From Bacteroidota bacterium (GTDB lineage Bacteria > Bacteroidota > Bacteroidia > NS11-12g > UBA955), in assembly GCA_008081305.1 (NCBI GenBank), contig VMCP01000136.1, positions 1 to 9,836 on the forward strand: DNA of 9,836 nucleotides, written 5' to 3'. The translations under genes were made by a program, and so were the position numbers. Positions 1 to 6,327 of this stretch are shown in pieces. The first letter of the stretch is position 1, and each line of letters opens with the position of its first letter. Under the pieces are notes generated by a model that did no database searches, had not been told where the DNA came from, and was given only the letters and a program-made list of their open reading frames with translations.

Positions 1-3
1 CAT

Positions 4-747
4 ATGAAAAAACATCTCACCTTCCTTTTGCTGTTAATTTTAAATGTATTTACGATTTCAGCACAGACAAAGAAAGTTGCCCTGACGAGCTTTTGGGTTA
101 ACAAGCACATCAATTTTGAACAGCTCGGTGGTGCGGCCGGTCTTGCTGCTTCGGTTGCTACACTCTCAGAATCACCCGATTTTAATCTTCAACCCGTATT
201 GGATAGTTTTTACTCCGTTTTTATGAATGATTTTGCGACGCAATTTCCATTCGAACTCCTGGATGAGGATATCGTTCTTAATGATGAAGACTATCAAAAT
301 TATCAAGGCAGGTTCAACGAGTCCGATGATAAAAATAGGGGATTGTTTTTACAACGTTTCATAGTGCCTAAAACGTACAAACCACTTCAAGAATCTCTAT
401 TTAAGACCAAAAAGAGTAATCAGATGCAAATGGTGAACCTATTCAAAGACCGAGCGGATGGGGTAATGTTTGTTTCTATGGGATATGAATTCATCAGAAA
501 ACCATTACCTTTTACCGCTGGAATCAGGGCGTATTGTAGGATTAAGATTTGGAATAAAAAAGGAAAGCGTGTAGTTACCGTGAATGAATATGCCAAATCG
601 AAAAAATCAATTCCAATCATTGCCGGAATTCCAGTAATGAAGCCAGAAAAATTATTGCCGATGTGTATTGACTCTTCCAATGAGCTCATTGAAGATCTAC
701 ACCGACGGTTGAAAAAGATAACGCGCAAAGCGGCGAGGAAACTTTAA
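4..747 (+). CDS. Secreted protein of unknown function (247 aa)
   Basis: I do not recognise this gene. It encodes 247 residues starting with a clear Sec signal peptide (MKK, then a Leu-rich core, ending ISAQ near residue 21). The mature part begins with a beta-strand-like segment (KKVALTSFWV) and contains an Ala/Gly-rich stretch (about residues 42-53), an amphipathic helical region around LDSFYSVFMNDF, a motif DGVMFVSMGYEF (about residues 152-163) and a very basic C-terminus (LHRRLKKITRKAARKL). The alternation of a strand, a helix predicted to end in a hydrophobic strand, and a later 'aDGVMFVS' strand recalls periplasmic CsgG/LpoB-like alpha/beta folds, but this is only an impression. No cysteine follows the signal peptide, so it is not a lipoprotein; it is probably periplasmic. 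The ATG lies three bases from the window edge, so its promoter and any upstream operon partner are out of view. The next gene has its own promoter. Confidence 0.8.
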   Translation: MKKHLTFLLLLILNVFTISAQTKKVALTSFWVNKHINFEQLGGAAGLAASVATLSESPDFNLQPVLDSFYSVFMNDFATQFPFELLDEDIVLNDEDYQNYQGRFNESDDKNRGLFLQRFIVPKTYKPLQESLFKTKKSNQMQMVNLFKDRADGVMFVSMGYEFIRKPLPFTAGIRAYCRIKIWNKKGKRVVTVNEYAKSKKSIPIIAGIPVMKPEKLLPMCIDSSNELIEDLHRRLKKITRKAARKL

Positions 748-766
748 TCGATGTGGTGCATCTGGC

Positions 767-822
767 AACCAGGAACCAGAATCCAGTAACCAGAAACCTG
801 GAACTAGTAACCAGAAACTAGG
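767..822. repeat. Eight tandem 7-bp units, consensus AACCAGN
   Basis: The 56 bases from 767 to 822 divide exactly into eight heptamers: AACCAGG, AACCAGA, ATCCAGT, AACCAGA, AACCTGG, AACTAGT, AACCAGA, AACTAGG. Three units are identical (AACCAGA) and the others differ by one to three bases. The array lies between the stop codon of the first gene and the promoter of the large surface-protein gene, in a region with no open reading frame of note. Degenerate ACCAG-type heptamer arrays occur between genes in other Bacteroidota, as far as I recall; their role is not known to me. Confidence 0.9.
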
Positions 823-851
823 CACATCTTTTCAACAAGTACAGGGGTTAA

Positions 852-882
852 TTGTAGGTTTGACACTTACACCTTACATTTG
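852..882 (+). promoter_or_regulatory. Bacteroidota-type promoter for the large surface protein
   Basis: TTG at 852-854 and TACATTTG at 875-882 are separated by 20 bases. The second element matches the Bacteroidota -7 consensus TAnnTTTG at every fixed position, and the spacing falls in the 17-23 range described for Flavobacterium. Transcription should start near 885-888, giving a leader of about 30 bases to the ATG at 918. This also excludes the in-frame GTG at 882 as a start codon, because its G is the last base of the box. Confidence 0.65.
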
Positions 883-917
883 TGATTAACATTAAGTTAA
901 ATAAACAATTCATTACC

Positions 918-3900
918 ATGAAAAAAATTACCAAACTATTAGCGCTTGTAGGAATGTCGTTAACGGCAACCTTACAAGGTCAGGTATTCTTCTCTGAGTA
1001 TGCGGAAGGTACCTCTAACAACAAGTATTTGGAGATTTATAATGGCTCTGGAAGCGATGTAAATTTGGAAGATTACTTGTTAGTGAACTGTTCAAACGGT
1101 TGTAAAGATGACGGCATTAAAGGTGCTTGGCAAATGACCTTCTTAGGAGTAGGACCTGCTAAAGGGAATACATCTTGGTATAGCACTGTCGTGGATGAGT
1201 CAATACGTTCATGCTTACACGATGATTACGTGATTTTCCATAAAGATGGTGTTTTCCAAAATGCAATGGGAGATGAGACCTTCCTAGAAGGGTGGCAGCA
1301 TAGCGGTACTACCGATATTTGTGGTGCACCAGCAGCCCCTTTTGATGGCAAAAACTTAGGAACATGGAAGGATAATGGAGACGGTACAGTAACCGTTTAC
1401 GGTCAAGGTTCCCACATTGGAATTCCTAAGGTGCATAACGGTGGTGAGACCTCCGACGGTACAGCTAAGGATTCTATTACCTATGAATATACAATTACCA
1501 ATGACTCATCAATGGTGATTGAAATTGAAATTAATAATGGAGCTTACTGGACTTTCCACTACGTGAAAGCCATGAACACCTTTGAATACGACAATTCGAA
1601 ACTTTTCTCTGGTAAGACATTGAAGTCAGGTGAAGTCTTCGTTATTGCCCATGGTAGCGCTCAAGCGGATATCAAAGCAGAAGGTGATGTGACGCACAAC
1701 TTCTTGTCAAATGGAAACGATTGGTATGCACTTTGGAAAAAGAGCGATCGTACGTTTGTTGATGAAATTGGAGAAAATACAGATGAAGACAATGAGCCTT
1801 CAGCAGGTTGGGATGTAGCGGGAACAACCGCTGCAACTAAGGACAACACATTAATCCGTAAGTCTTATGTTAAGATGGGTTCAGCATGGAGTAAAAGTGC
1901 AGGAACCACAGCAGCCAATAGTGAGTGGGTTGTTTCTGACAAGCCAACAGCGGATTATGTATCAAACGACTTAGGAAGTTTCAATACGCCGGTAGGCGCT
2001 TGGAAAATGATTTATCTTGGAGTTGGGCCATCCAAAGGTGATGGTTCGTGGTACAATAGTACGTCAGACCCGACGGCAACAGACATTATCCTAAGCAGCA
2101 ATGGTGATTTCCAAAATTTCAGAGGAGATTGCGTTAAGCCAGACAATGGATCATGGATGGATAACGAAGATGGTACTTTTACTGTTGTAGGAAAGGCTAA
2201 TTTCGTTGGAATACATAAAGTATTTAATGGTGGTGAGACTTCAGACGGAAGTGCAGCTAACAAAGATTCAATCACATACGAGTATGAAGTCTACGGTGGA
2301 GATACCATGCAAGTGGATATCGAAATTAATAATGGAGCTTATTGGAGATTCCTTTATGTAAGGAGAGCTGCTCCATCTCCAAAGCGTGTGGTGAAATTCG
2401 CTGTTGACATGAGTGGTGAAACCGTTTCTTCAAACGGAATACACGTTGCAGGTAGCTTCCAGGGATGGAGTCCTTCTACAACTACTATGACCGATGCCGG
2501 AAATGGTATATATGAGGTTCATGCCTGTGTTGATGTGAACACGTTGGTAGAATACAAATTCCTTAACGATAATGATTGGGGAGGTGTTGAATCAGTACCT
2601 GCTATTTCACAAAAAGGTCATACCAACAATGGTGAAACCAATGACAATCGTTGGTTCTGGTCTGGTGCGGGTGACGATACCTTGATGCTTCCGGCATTTG
2701 TATTCGGTGGTTCTGCTCCTTCTGGAAAATATGCAGTGCGTTTAGCTGTTGACTTGAAGAGTGAAGACGCAGTGAGCGCCGATGGCGTTCATGTTGCAGG
2801 TAGTATCCAAAAAGCGGCTGGTTTCCCTGAGTGGAATCCAAGTGCAACTCAAATGGTGAACCTTTACAATACAAATAAAATACACGAGGTTATCTTGTGT
2901 GTAGCTGACGGTGATTACGAGTACAAGTTTGTTAACGGTAACGCATGGGGTAAAGATGAGTCTGTACCATCTTCTTGTGCAACCAATAACAATCGTGGAG
3001 TAAGCGTGAGCGCTGCTGACGTTGAGGCGAAGCTTGTTTGTTTCGGATCATGTGATGCTTGTCCTGGTGCACCTTTGACTAAGTTCAAAGCTACCTTCCA
3101 AATCGATATGAAGAAGGAGTGTAACTTTGAGAAAGTAGATATCGCTGGTGGAAAGATCAACGGCTGGGCCGGTGGTGATTTCTTAACTGATGATGATATG
3201 GACGGTGTTTACACCATCACGTTAGAGTTGGATTCAGGAGTTGAAATTGCTCACAAAGTGCGTAAGATTGACGCTGATGGAAACATCTCTTGGGAAGGTG
3301 GTTCTGACCGTAAGTACTTCGTGCATAACGATACAACTTTTGCAGTTCGTTGCTTTGGCTTAGACGAGCCTTGTTCTGGTAGCGTTATCGCTCCTGCAGA
3401 TATCACATTTAAGGTGGACATGTCAAATGAAATCCCTGAAGATACCGTTTACGTAATGGGTTCTTTCACATCTCCTGCTTGGCAGTCTGGGGCACTTCCA
3501 ATGACGCCTAACGTTGATAATCCTGATATTTATGAAGTAACGGTTGAGAAGGTTTGTAACGAGTACTTTGAGTACAAATTTGTAAACGAGCCATTTGATC
3601 CAGGTATGAATGGTGAAACATTCCCTGATACTACGGACCGTGCATGTGTTAAAGACAACGGTGTAGGTGGATTTAATCGTCACTACACACGTACATCTGA
3701 TGAAGCAACTGAATTATTCTATGTGTACAATTCTTGTACTATGGGATCATCAATGGCTACTAAGGACATCGCAAAAGATGTGCGTATCTCTCCAAACCCT
3801 GCAAGTGGAGTATTCTACGTAACATTGAAAGATGCGAAAGTTGTATCTATCGATGTGATGAGTTTAGATGGTCGTATCGTTCGTCATACCGAAGCAAACG

Positions 3901-4004
3901 ATTCACACGTTAAAGTAAACGTAAACGGATTGAACGGAGTTTACTTGGTAAACATCCAAGATCAGTTCGGACGTTCTACAGTTCAAAAAATTGTGATTCA
4001 ATAA
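918..4004 (+). CDS. T9SS-secreted multidomain surface protein: split lamin-tail domain plus starch-binding-like repeats
   Basis: The protein has 1028 residues, counted from ATG 918. The order is: signal peptide 1-22; first half of a lamin-tail domain (LTD) about 23-68 (FFSEYAEG..NNKYLEIYN); module A 69-218 (GAW..LGVGP..IEINNGAYW); second half of the LTD about 219-355 (SGKTLKSGEVFVIA, KDNTLIRKS, NSEWVV); module A copy two 360-484; four beta-sandwich repeats like CBM20/CBM48 starch-binding domains starting near 489, 604, 722 and 828 (FAVDMSGE..VHVAGSFQGW..EYKFLN type); and a T9SS type A sorting domain from about 955 (ISPNPASG ... VYLVNIQD). The domain content implies export across the outer membrane, tail cleavage and surface attachment or release, with binding to polysaccharide likely. 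No catalytic domain is visible. Seventeen Arg codons are CGT, and the only four AGR codons all lie in module copy two. An in-frame GTG at 882 would add 12 residues but overlaps the promoter, so ATG 918 is chosen. A terminator follows closely. Confidence 0.93.
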   Translation: MKKITKLLALVGMSLTATLQGQVFFSEYAEGTSNNKYLEIYNGSGSDVNLEDYLLVNCSNGCKDDGIKGAWQMTFLGVGPAKGNTSWYSTVVDESIRSCLHDDYVIFHKDGVFQNAMGDETFLEGWQHSGTTDICGAPAAPFDGKNLGTWKDNGDGTVTVYGQGSHIGIPKVHNGGETSDGTAKDSITYEYTITNDSSMVIEIEINNGAYWTFHYVKAMNTFEYDNSKLFSGKTLKSGEVFVIAHGSAQADIKAEGDVTHNFLSNGNDWYALWKKSDRTFVDEIGENTDEDNEPSAGWDVAGTTAATKDNTLIRKSYVKMGSAWSKSAGTTAANSEWVVSDKPTADYVSNDLGSFNTPVGAWKMIYLGVGPSKGDGSWYNSTSDPTATDIILSSNGDFQNFRGDCVKPDNGSWMDNEDGTFTVVGKANFVGIHKVFNGGETSDGSAANKDSITYEYEVYGGDTMQVDIEINNGAYWRFLYVRRAAPSPKRVVKFAVDMSGETVSSNGIHVAGSFQGWSPSTTTMTDAGNGIYEVHACVDVNTLVEYKFLNDNDWGGVESVPAISQKGHTNNGETNDNRWFWSGAGDDTLMLPAFVFGGSAPSGKYAVRLAVDLKSEDAVSADGVHVAGSIQKAAGFPEWNPSATQMVNLYNTNKIHEVILCVADGDYEYKFVNGNAWGKDESVPSSCATNNNRGVSVSAADVEAKLVCFGSCDACPGAPLTKFKATFQIDMKKECNFEKVDIAGGKINGWAGGDFLTDDDMDGVYTITLELDSGVEIAHKVRKIDADGNISWEGGSDRKYFVHNDTTFAVRCFGLDEPCSGSVIAPADITFKVDMSNEIPEDTVYVMGSFTSPAWQSGALPMTPNVDNPDIYEVTVEKVCNEYFEYKFVNEPFDPGMNGETFPDTTDRACVKDNGVGGFNRHYTRTSDEATELFYVYNSCTMGSSMATKDIAKDVRISPNPASGVFYVTLKDAKVVSIDVMSLDGRIVRHTEANDSHVKVNVNGLNGVYLVNIQDQFGRSTVQKIVIQ
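1122..1571 (+). other. Module A, copy 1 (protein domain inserted in the LTD)
   Basis: This stretch encodes residues 69-218 of the surface protein. It starts GAWQMTFLGVGPAKG and ends INNGAYWTFHYVKA, and shares with copy 2 the motifs LGVGP.KG, SWY, DG.FQN, NGGETSDG, KDSITYEY and IEINNGAYW. It contains an extra segment absent from copy 2 (ETFLEGWQ..ICGAPAAPFDG) with a Cys that may pair with the earlier RSCLHDD Cys. I recall similar GAW/LGVGP modules in secreted proteins of marine Bacteroidota but cannot name a database family. Confidence 0.75.
1995..2369 (+). other. Module A, copy 2 (protein domain after the LTD)
   Basis: This stretch encodes residues 360-484, starting GAWKMIYLGVGPSKG and ending INNGAYWRFLYVRRA. 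It is about 25 residues shorter than copy 1 because the GWQ..CGAP segment is missing. The two copies share an exact 20-base DNA match (1527-1546 and 2322-2341) over the EINNGAY motif, but most of the rest has diverged. All four of its Arg codons are AGA or AGG, unlike the rest of the gene. Confidence 0.75.
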
Positions 4005-4020
4005 TCATTCATTTGATATC

Positions 4021-4051
4021 AAAAAAAGGCCGCCTTGTGCGGCCTTTTTTT
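4021..4051 (+). terminator. Rho-independent terminator after the surface-protein gene
   Basis: Seven A residues (4021-4027) precede a stem GGCCGC (4028-4033), a loop CTTGT (4034-4038), the complementary GCGGCC (4039-4044) and seven T residues (4045-4051). The A and T runs can extend the stem to 13 pairs. It lies 16 bases after the stop codon. The symmetrical A/T flanks could in principle work in both directions, but the only gene that needs it is the upstream one. Confidence 0.92.
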
Positions 4052-4085
4052 ATGAACTTTCGTACTTGATGATTGTTCTTATTGA

Positions 4086-4544
4086 GTGAAAAAACTACAT
4101 CGCGTACAAGACTTACCCATTTCCTTGGAAGAAGCATGGGATTTCTTCTCGTCTCCGGCTAATTTAAATGAAATCACCCCGGCTGATATGACCTTCAAAA
4201 TCACTTCAGACGTTCCAGAGAAAATGTACGAGGGCCTATTCATCACCTATAAGATTTCTCCATTTTTAGGTATCCAAATGGATTGGTGTACAGAAATCAC
4301 CCATATCAAAGACAAGGCATTTTTTGTAGATGAGCAGAGGAAAGGACCCTACAATATCTGGCATCATGAACACCATTTTGAAGAAATTCAAGGGGGCGTA
4401 CGTATGACGGATATTCTGAATTATGACATTGGAAAAGGACCATTGGGCCCTATTGCAGGTGCGCTATTCGTAGATGCCAAAGTAAAAGGGATTTTTGATT
4501 ATCGTTTTACCAAGCTTGAGCAACTTTTTGGTAGTGTGAAGTAA
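4086..4544 (+). CDS. SRPBCC (START-like) ligand-binding family protein
   Basis: The product has 152 residues and belongs by sequence feel to the SRPBCC/Bet v1-like superfamily, which forms a helix-grip fold with a deep hydrophobic pocket. Recognisable family features are the N-terminal 'LPISLEEAWDFFSSPANLNEITPADMTFKI' type region (about residues 11-40), the W-containing strand QMDWCTEI, HHEHHFEE in the middle, and the C-terminal GPLGPIAGALFVDAKVKGIFDYR segment before a final helix. No signal peptide is present, so it should be cytoplasmic. The start is GTG 4086, because the homologous N-terminal region begins at once and the next in-frame Met is at about residue 35. The gene follows a strong terminator and ends 29 bases before the next gene. 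No clear promoter box was seen. The ligand is unknown; relatives often sit near photolyase or sugar-nucleotide epimerase genes, but none is visible here. Confidence 0.85.
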   Translation: MKKLHRVQDLPISLEEAWDFFSSPANLNEITPADMTFKITSDVPEKMYEGLFITYKISPFLGIQMDWCTEITHIKDKAFFVDEQRKGPYNIWHHEHHFEEIQGGVRMTDILNYDIGKGPLGPIAGALFVDAKVKGIFDYRFTKLEQLFGSVK

Positions 4545-4559
4545 TAAGGTTTTCTCACT

Positions 4560-4567
4560 TATTTTTG
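4560..4567 (+). promoter_or_regulatory. Perfect -7 box (TATTTTTG) close to the deacylase start
   Basis: TATTTTTG fits TAnnTTTG exactly and ends six bases before the ATG at 4574. No good TTG lies 17-23 bases upstream, so the -33 element is weak or absent. If used, the transcript would start within a few bases of the start codon. The box sits in the loop of a small inverted repeat, TCACTT (4555-4560) and AAGTGA (4568-4573), which could be an operator or chance. Confidence 0.4.
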
Positions 4568-4573
4568 AAGTGA

Positions 4574-5659
4574 ATGAAACTCGCACGAAGAGTTATATTT
4601 TTTATTGTTTTAACTTTCTGTCAACCTAGCCTTGCACAAAAGCATCTCGAGGGTTACTATTTGTTTGGAAGAATGGTACCCCATTCTTCATACACTGCGA
4701 ACCTAGCGGCGCCTGTTTGGGGAGTTCAGTTAGACGCGGACTGGGAATTAACCAGACAAAAACGGTTTGAATCACATTTGGAGGGGGAGCCAAAAGTCAA
4801 ATCTTATCTCGGAGGAACTGTGTTGTACATGAACATGGGTCATCAATTGACCGGTTCACAGTTTGCTAGTGGTGTATCTATGGCCACGCGATTTAAATTC
4901 AATGATTATTTGTTTTTCCGTGCGCGAATGGCCCATGGCTTCTCTTTTCTAACAAAAACTTATGACTCCACTCTTAATCCTACCAATTTTGCCATTGGTA
5001 GTAGCTTGAATTATCTGGCTTTAATAACAGCAGACATTCAGTTTAAGGTGAACAAATTGGCAATTGTTGCTGGTTTAAACGTAACTCATGCATCAAACGG
5101 AAATTTGTCTAAACCTAATGTGGGGCTAAATGCCGTAAATGCACATGTCGGGTTATCATACCGTATGCATGAAGATGGAAGCCGTAAGAATCTATATGTC
5201 CCCTCAACAGGTTATTATGCATTTCCCTTTGCCGTCGGAGTGAAAATGGCTAGACGTGAAAAGTCATTAGAATATCCTCGGTCATCTACTATTTGGGTGG
5301 TTGACGCTATGTATCGATTTCAAAAGACGGCTAATTCCTATTGGGATATAGGTATGGAATGGTTTGCAGATCCCAATTATCATTTTAACGATGATGGAAC
5401 CTTTACACGGGTAGATCGCTCTCAAACCCAGGAATTGGCGGTAAGAGCGGGTAAAGTATACCTCATGGGGCGGTTAGGTATGAGACTAGATGCAGGGATG
5501 TACATAATGAAACCAAGGCATTCGGGAAAACCTTCCTTTTATAATGCGTTTGGTTTGGATTATAGAGCTGGGCAGCACTGGGTAGTAAGAAGTCGCTTAA
5601 AAGCCCATTTACACCGTGCAGACTACATGGAGTTTGGAGTCTCCTATATCTGGATTTGA
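4574..5659 (+). CDS. Acyloxyacyl hydrolase / PagL-like lipid A 3-O-deacylase
   Basis: The product has 361 residues, with a signal peptide ending near SLAQ (residue 22). The mature protein has alternating strands typical of an outer-membrane beta-barrel and ends in an aromatic strand (FGVSYIWI), as outer-membrane proteins do. It matches the Bacteroidota acyloxyacyl hydrolase form of the PagL family: the start 'YYLFGRMVPHS', the middle 'AIGSSLNYLALITADIQFKVNKLAIVAGL' type region, and the signature THASNG..KPNVGLN. H172 and S174 correspond to the catalytic His and Ser of PagL; the residue 14 after the His, Glu in Pseudomonas PagL, is Asn186 here. PagL removes the 3-O acyl chain from lipid A, which changes permeability and host or antibiotic response. 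At 361 residues it is about twice the length of classical PagL, with a long C-terminal half (about residues 205-361) that may form extra strands. Its stop overlaps the next start (TGATG), which suggests coupled translation. Confidence 0.8.
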   Translation: MKLARRVIFFIVLTFCQPSLAQKHLEGYYLFGRMVPHSSYTANLAAPVWGVQLDADWELTRQKRFESHLEGEPKVKSYLGGTVLYMNMGHQLTGSQFASGVSMATRFKFNDYLFFRARMAHGFSFLTKTYDSTLNPTNFAIGSSLNYLALITADIQFKVNKLAIVAGLNVTHASNGNLSKPNVGLNAVNAHVGLSYRMHEDGSRKNLYVPSTGYYAFPFAVGVKMARREKSLEYPRSSTIWVVDAMYRFQKTANSYWDIGMEWFADPNYHFNDDGTFTRVDRSQTQELAVRAGKVYLMGRLGMRLDAGMYIMKPRHSGKPSFYNAFGLDYRAGQHWVVRSRLKAHLHRADYMEFGVSYIWI

Positions 5660-6312
5660 TGATGGAAAGCTGGATGCGTTTAAAAAGGATAAAAACAAAG
5701 GATAGAAAGTCATTATGGGTCTTTCTTACGATTATGTTTTGTTTTCCGATTGCGCGATCACAAAATACTTCTTGGTCTCTGACAGATAGTATTCGCTTAA
5801 GTTGGGAAAACGAGCCAACTATTTCTGCGGGCCTAGATAGCCGACATTCTTATTTAAGAGGGAAATCCATCAATATTTTTGGATTAAGAGTGGGTGCTGA
5901 CTTTAAGAAAACGGCCGCATTTGTGGGTTTATATACTACGGCGTTTCAATCTGTATCCAATGATAATTACGAGTACGTATACCTCAGTGGAATAGGTGAG
6001 TATCGTTGGTTTAAAAATTATCGATGGTTTATTACTCAAACACTACAATTGGGTGTTGGTAACGCGAGCTTAACGTTAGTAAAACCAGATGGCACAAAAG
6101 ATTTTCAAGACTTAATGATCATCCCAGTTGAAACAGGAGTAAATACAACCTATCGAATATGGAAGTACGTCGGACTTTCGGCTGGCGTAGGCGCGCGCTT
6201 TTCCTTAACGCCTGGTAGTTACTTTTCCTCTTCGTACTACACTTTTGGCGTTGCTTTGTATACTGACGAAATTTCGAAAACGCTGAGTCGATTAAAACGA
6301 AAAAAGAATTAA
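5659..6312 (+). CDS. Small outer-membrane beta-barrel protein, coupled to the deacylase
   Basis: The product has 217 residues if translation starts at ATG 5659, which shares its A with the TGA stop of the deacylase. ATG at 5662 and 5674 are alternatives; all three keep the signal peptide (basic start, hydrophobic WVFLTIMFCFPIA, end RSQ near residue 35). The mature part shows repeated beta-strand pairs with glycine and aromatic residues: ISAGLDSRHSY, INIFGLRVGADF, AAFVGLYTTAF, YVYLSGIGEYRWF, TQTLQLGVGNAS, VETGVNTTYRIW, VGLSAGVGARF and YYTFGVALYT. That would make an eight-stranded barrel or close to it. I do not recognise a named family. The tight coupling to the PagL-like gene suggests a shared role at the outer membrane, but this is inference. 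It ends with a basic tail (SRLKRKKN) and shares TTAA with the stop of the opposing gene. Confidence 0.8.
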   Translation: MMESWMRLKRIKTKDRKSLWVFLTIMFCFPIARSQNTSWSLTDSIRLSWENEPTISAGLDSRHSYLRGKSINIFGLRVGADFKKTAAFVGLYTTAFQSVSNDNYEYVYLSGIGEYRWFKNYRWFITQTLQLGVGNASLTLVKPDGTKDFQDLMIIPVETGVNTTYRIWKYVGLSAGVGARFSLTPGSYFSSSYYTFGVALYTDEISKTLSRLKRKKN

Positions 6313-6327
6313 TTATTCTCCTTTTTC
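6299..6327. terminator. Possible AT-rich bidirectional terminator over two stop codons
   Basis: G AAAAA AGAAT (6299-6309) can pair with ATTCT-CC-TTTTTC (6315-6327), leaving a five-base loop TAATT (6310-6314) and a CC bulge. The run of A on one side and T on the other would place a U-tract at the end of either transcript. The stem has only two G-C pairs, so it is weak. It is the only candidate between these convergent genes. Confidence 0.25.

Noticed and set aside
420..728. Minus-strand frame of 102 codons in the first gene
   Set aside because: It lies wholly antisense to a gene with a convincing signal peptide, and its product has no recognisable features.
767..822. CRISPR array
   Set aside because: The repeated unit is only 7 bases with no unique spacers, so it is a simple tandem array.
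882..917. Upstream GTG start for the surface protein, adding 12 residues
   Set aside because: The GTG begins at the last base of a perfect -7 promoter box, so it would lie upstream of the transcript; ATG 918 starts a standard signal peptide.
1122..1571. Insertion of module copy 1 as a mobile-element event
   Set aside because: The junctions show no inverted repeats or target duplications and the reading frame is smooth, so it is better explained by protein-domain shuffling.
1661..3683. Several minus-strand open frames of 62-90 codons inside the surface-protein gene
   Set aside because: They are shadows of a long, well-supported coding region; they show no domain or signal and no promoter of their own.
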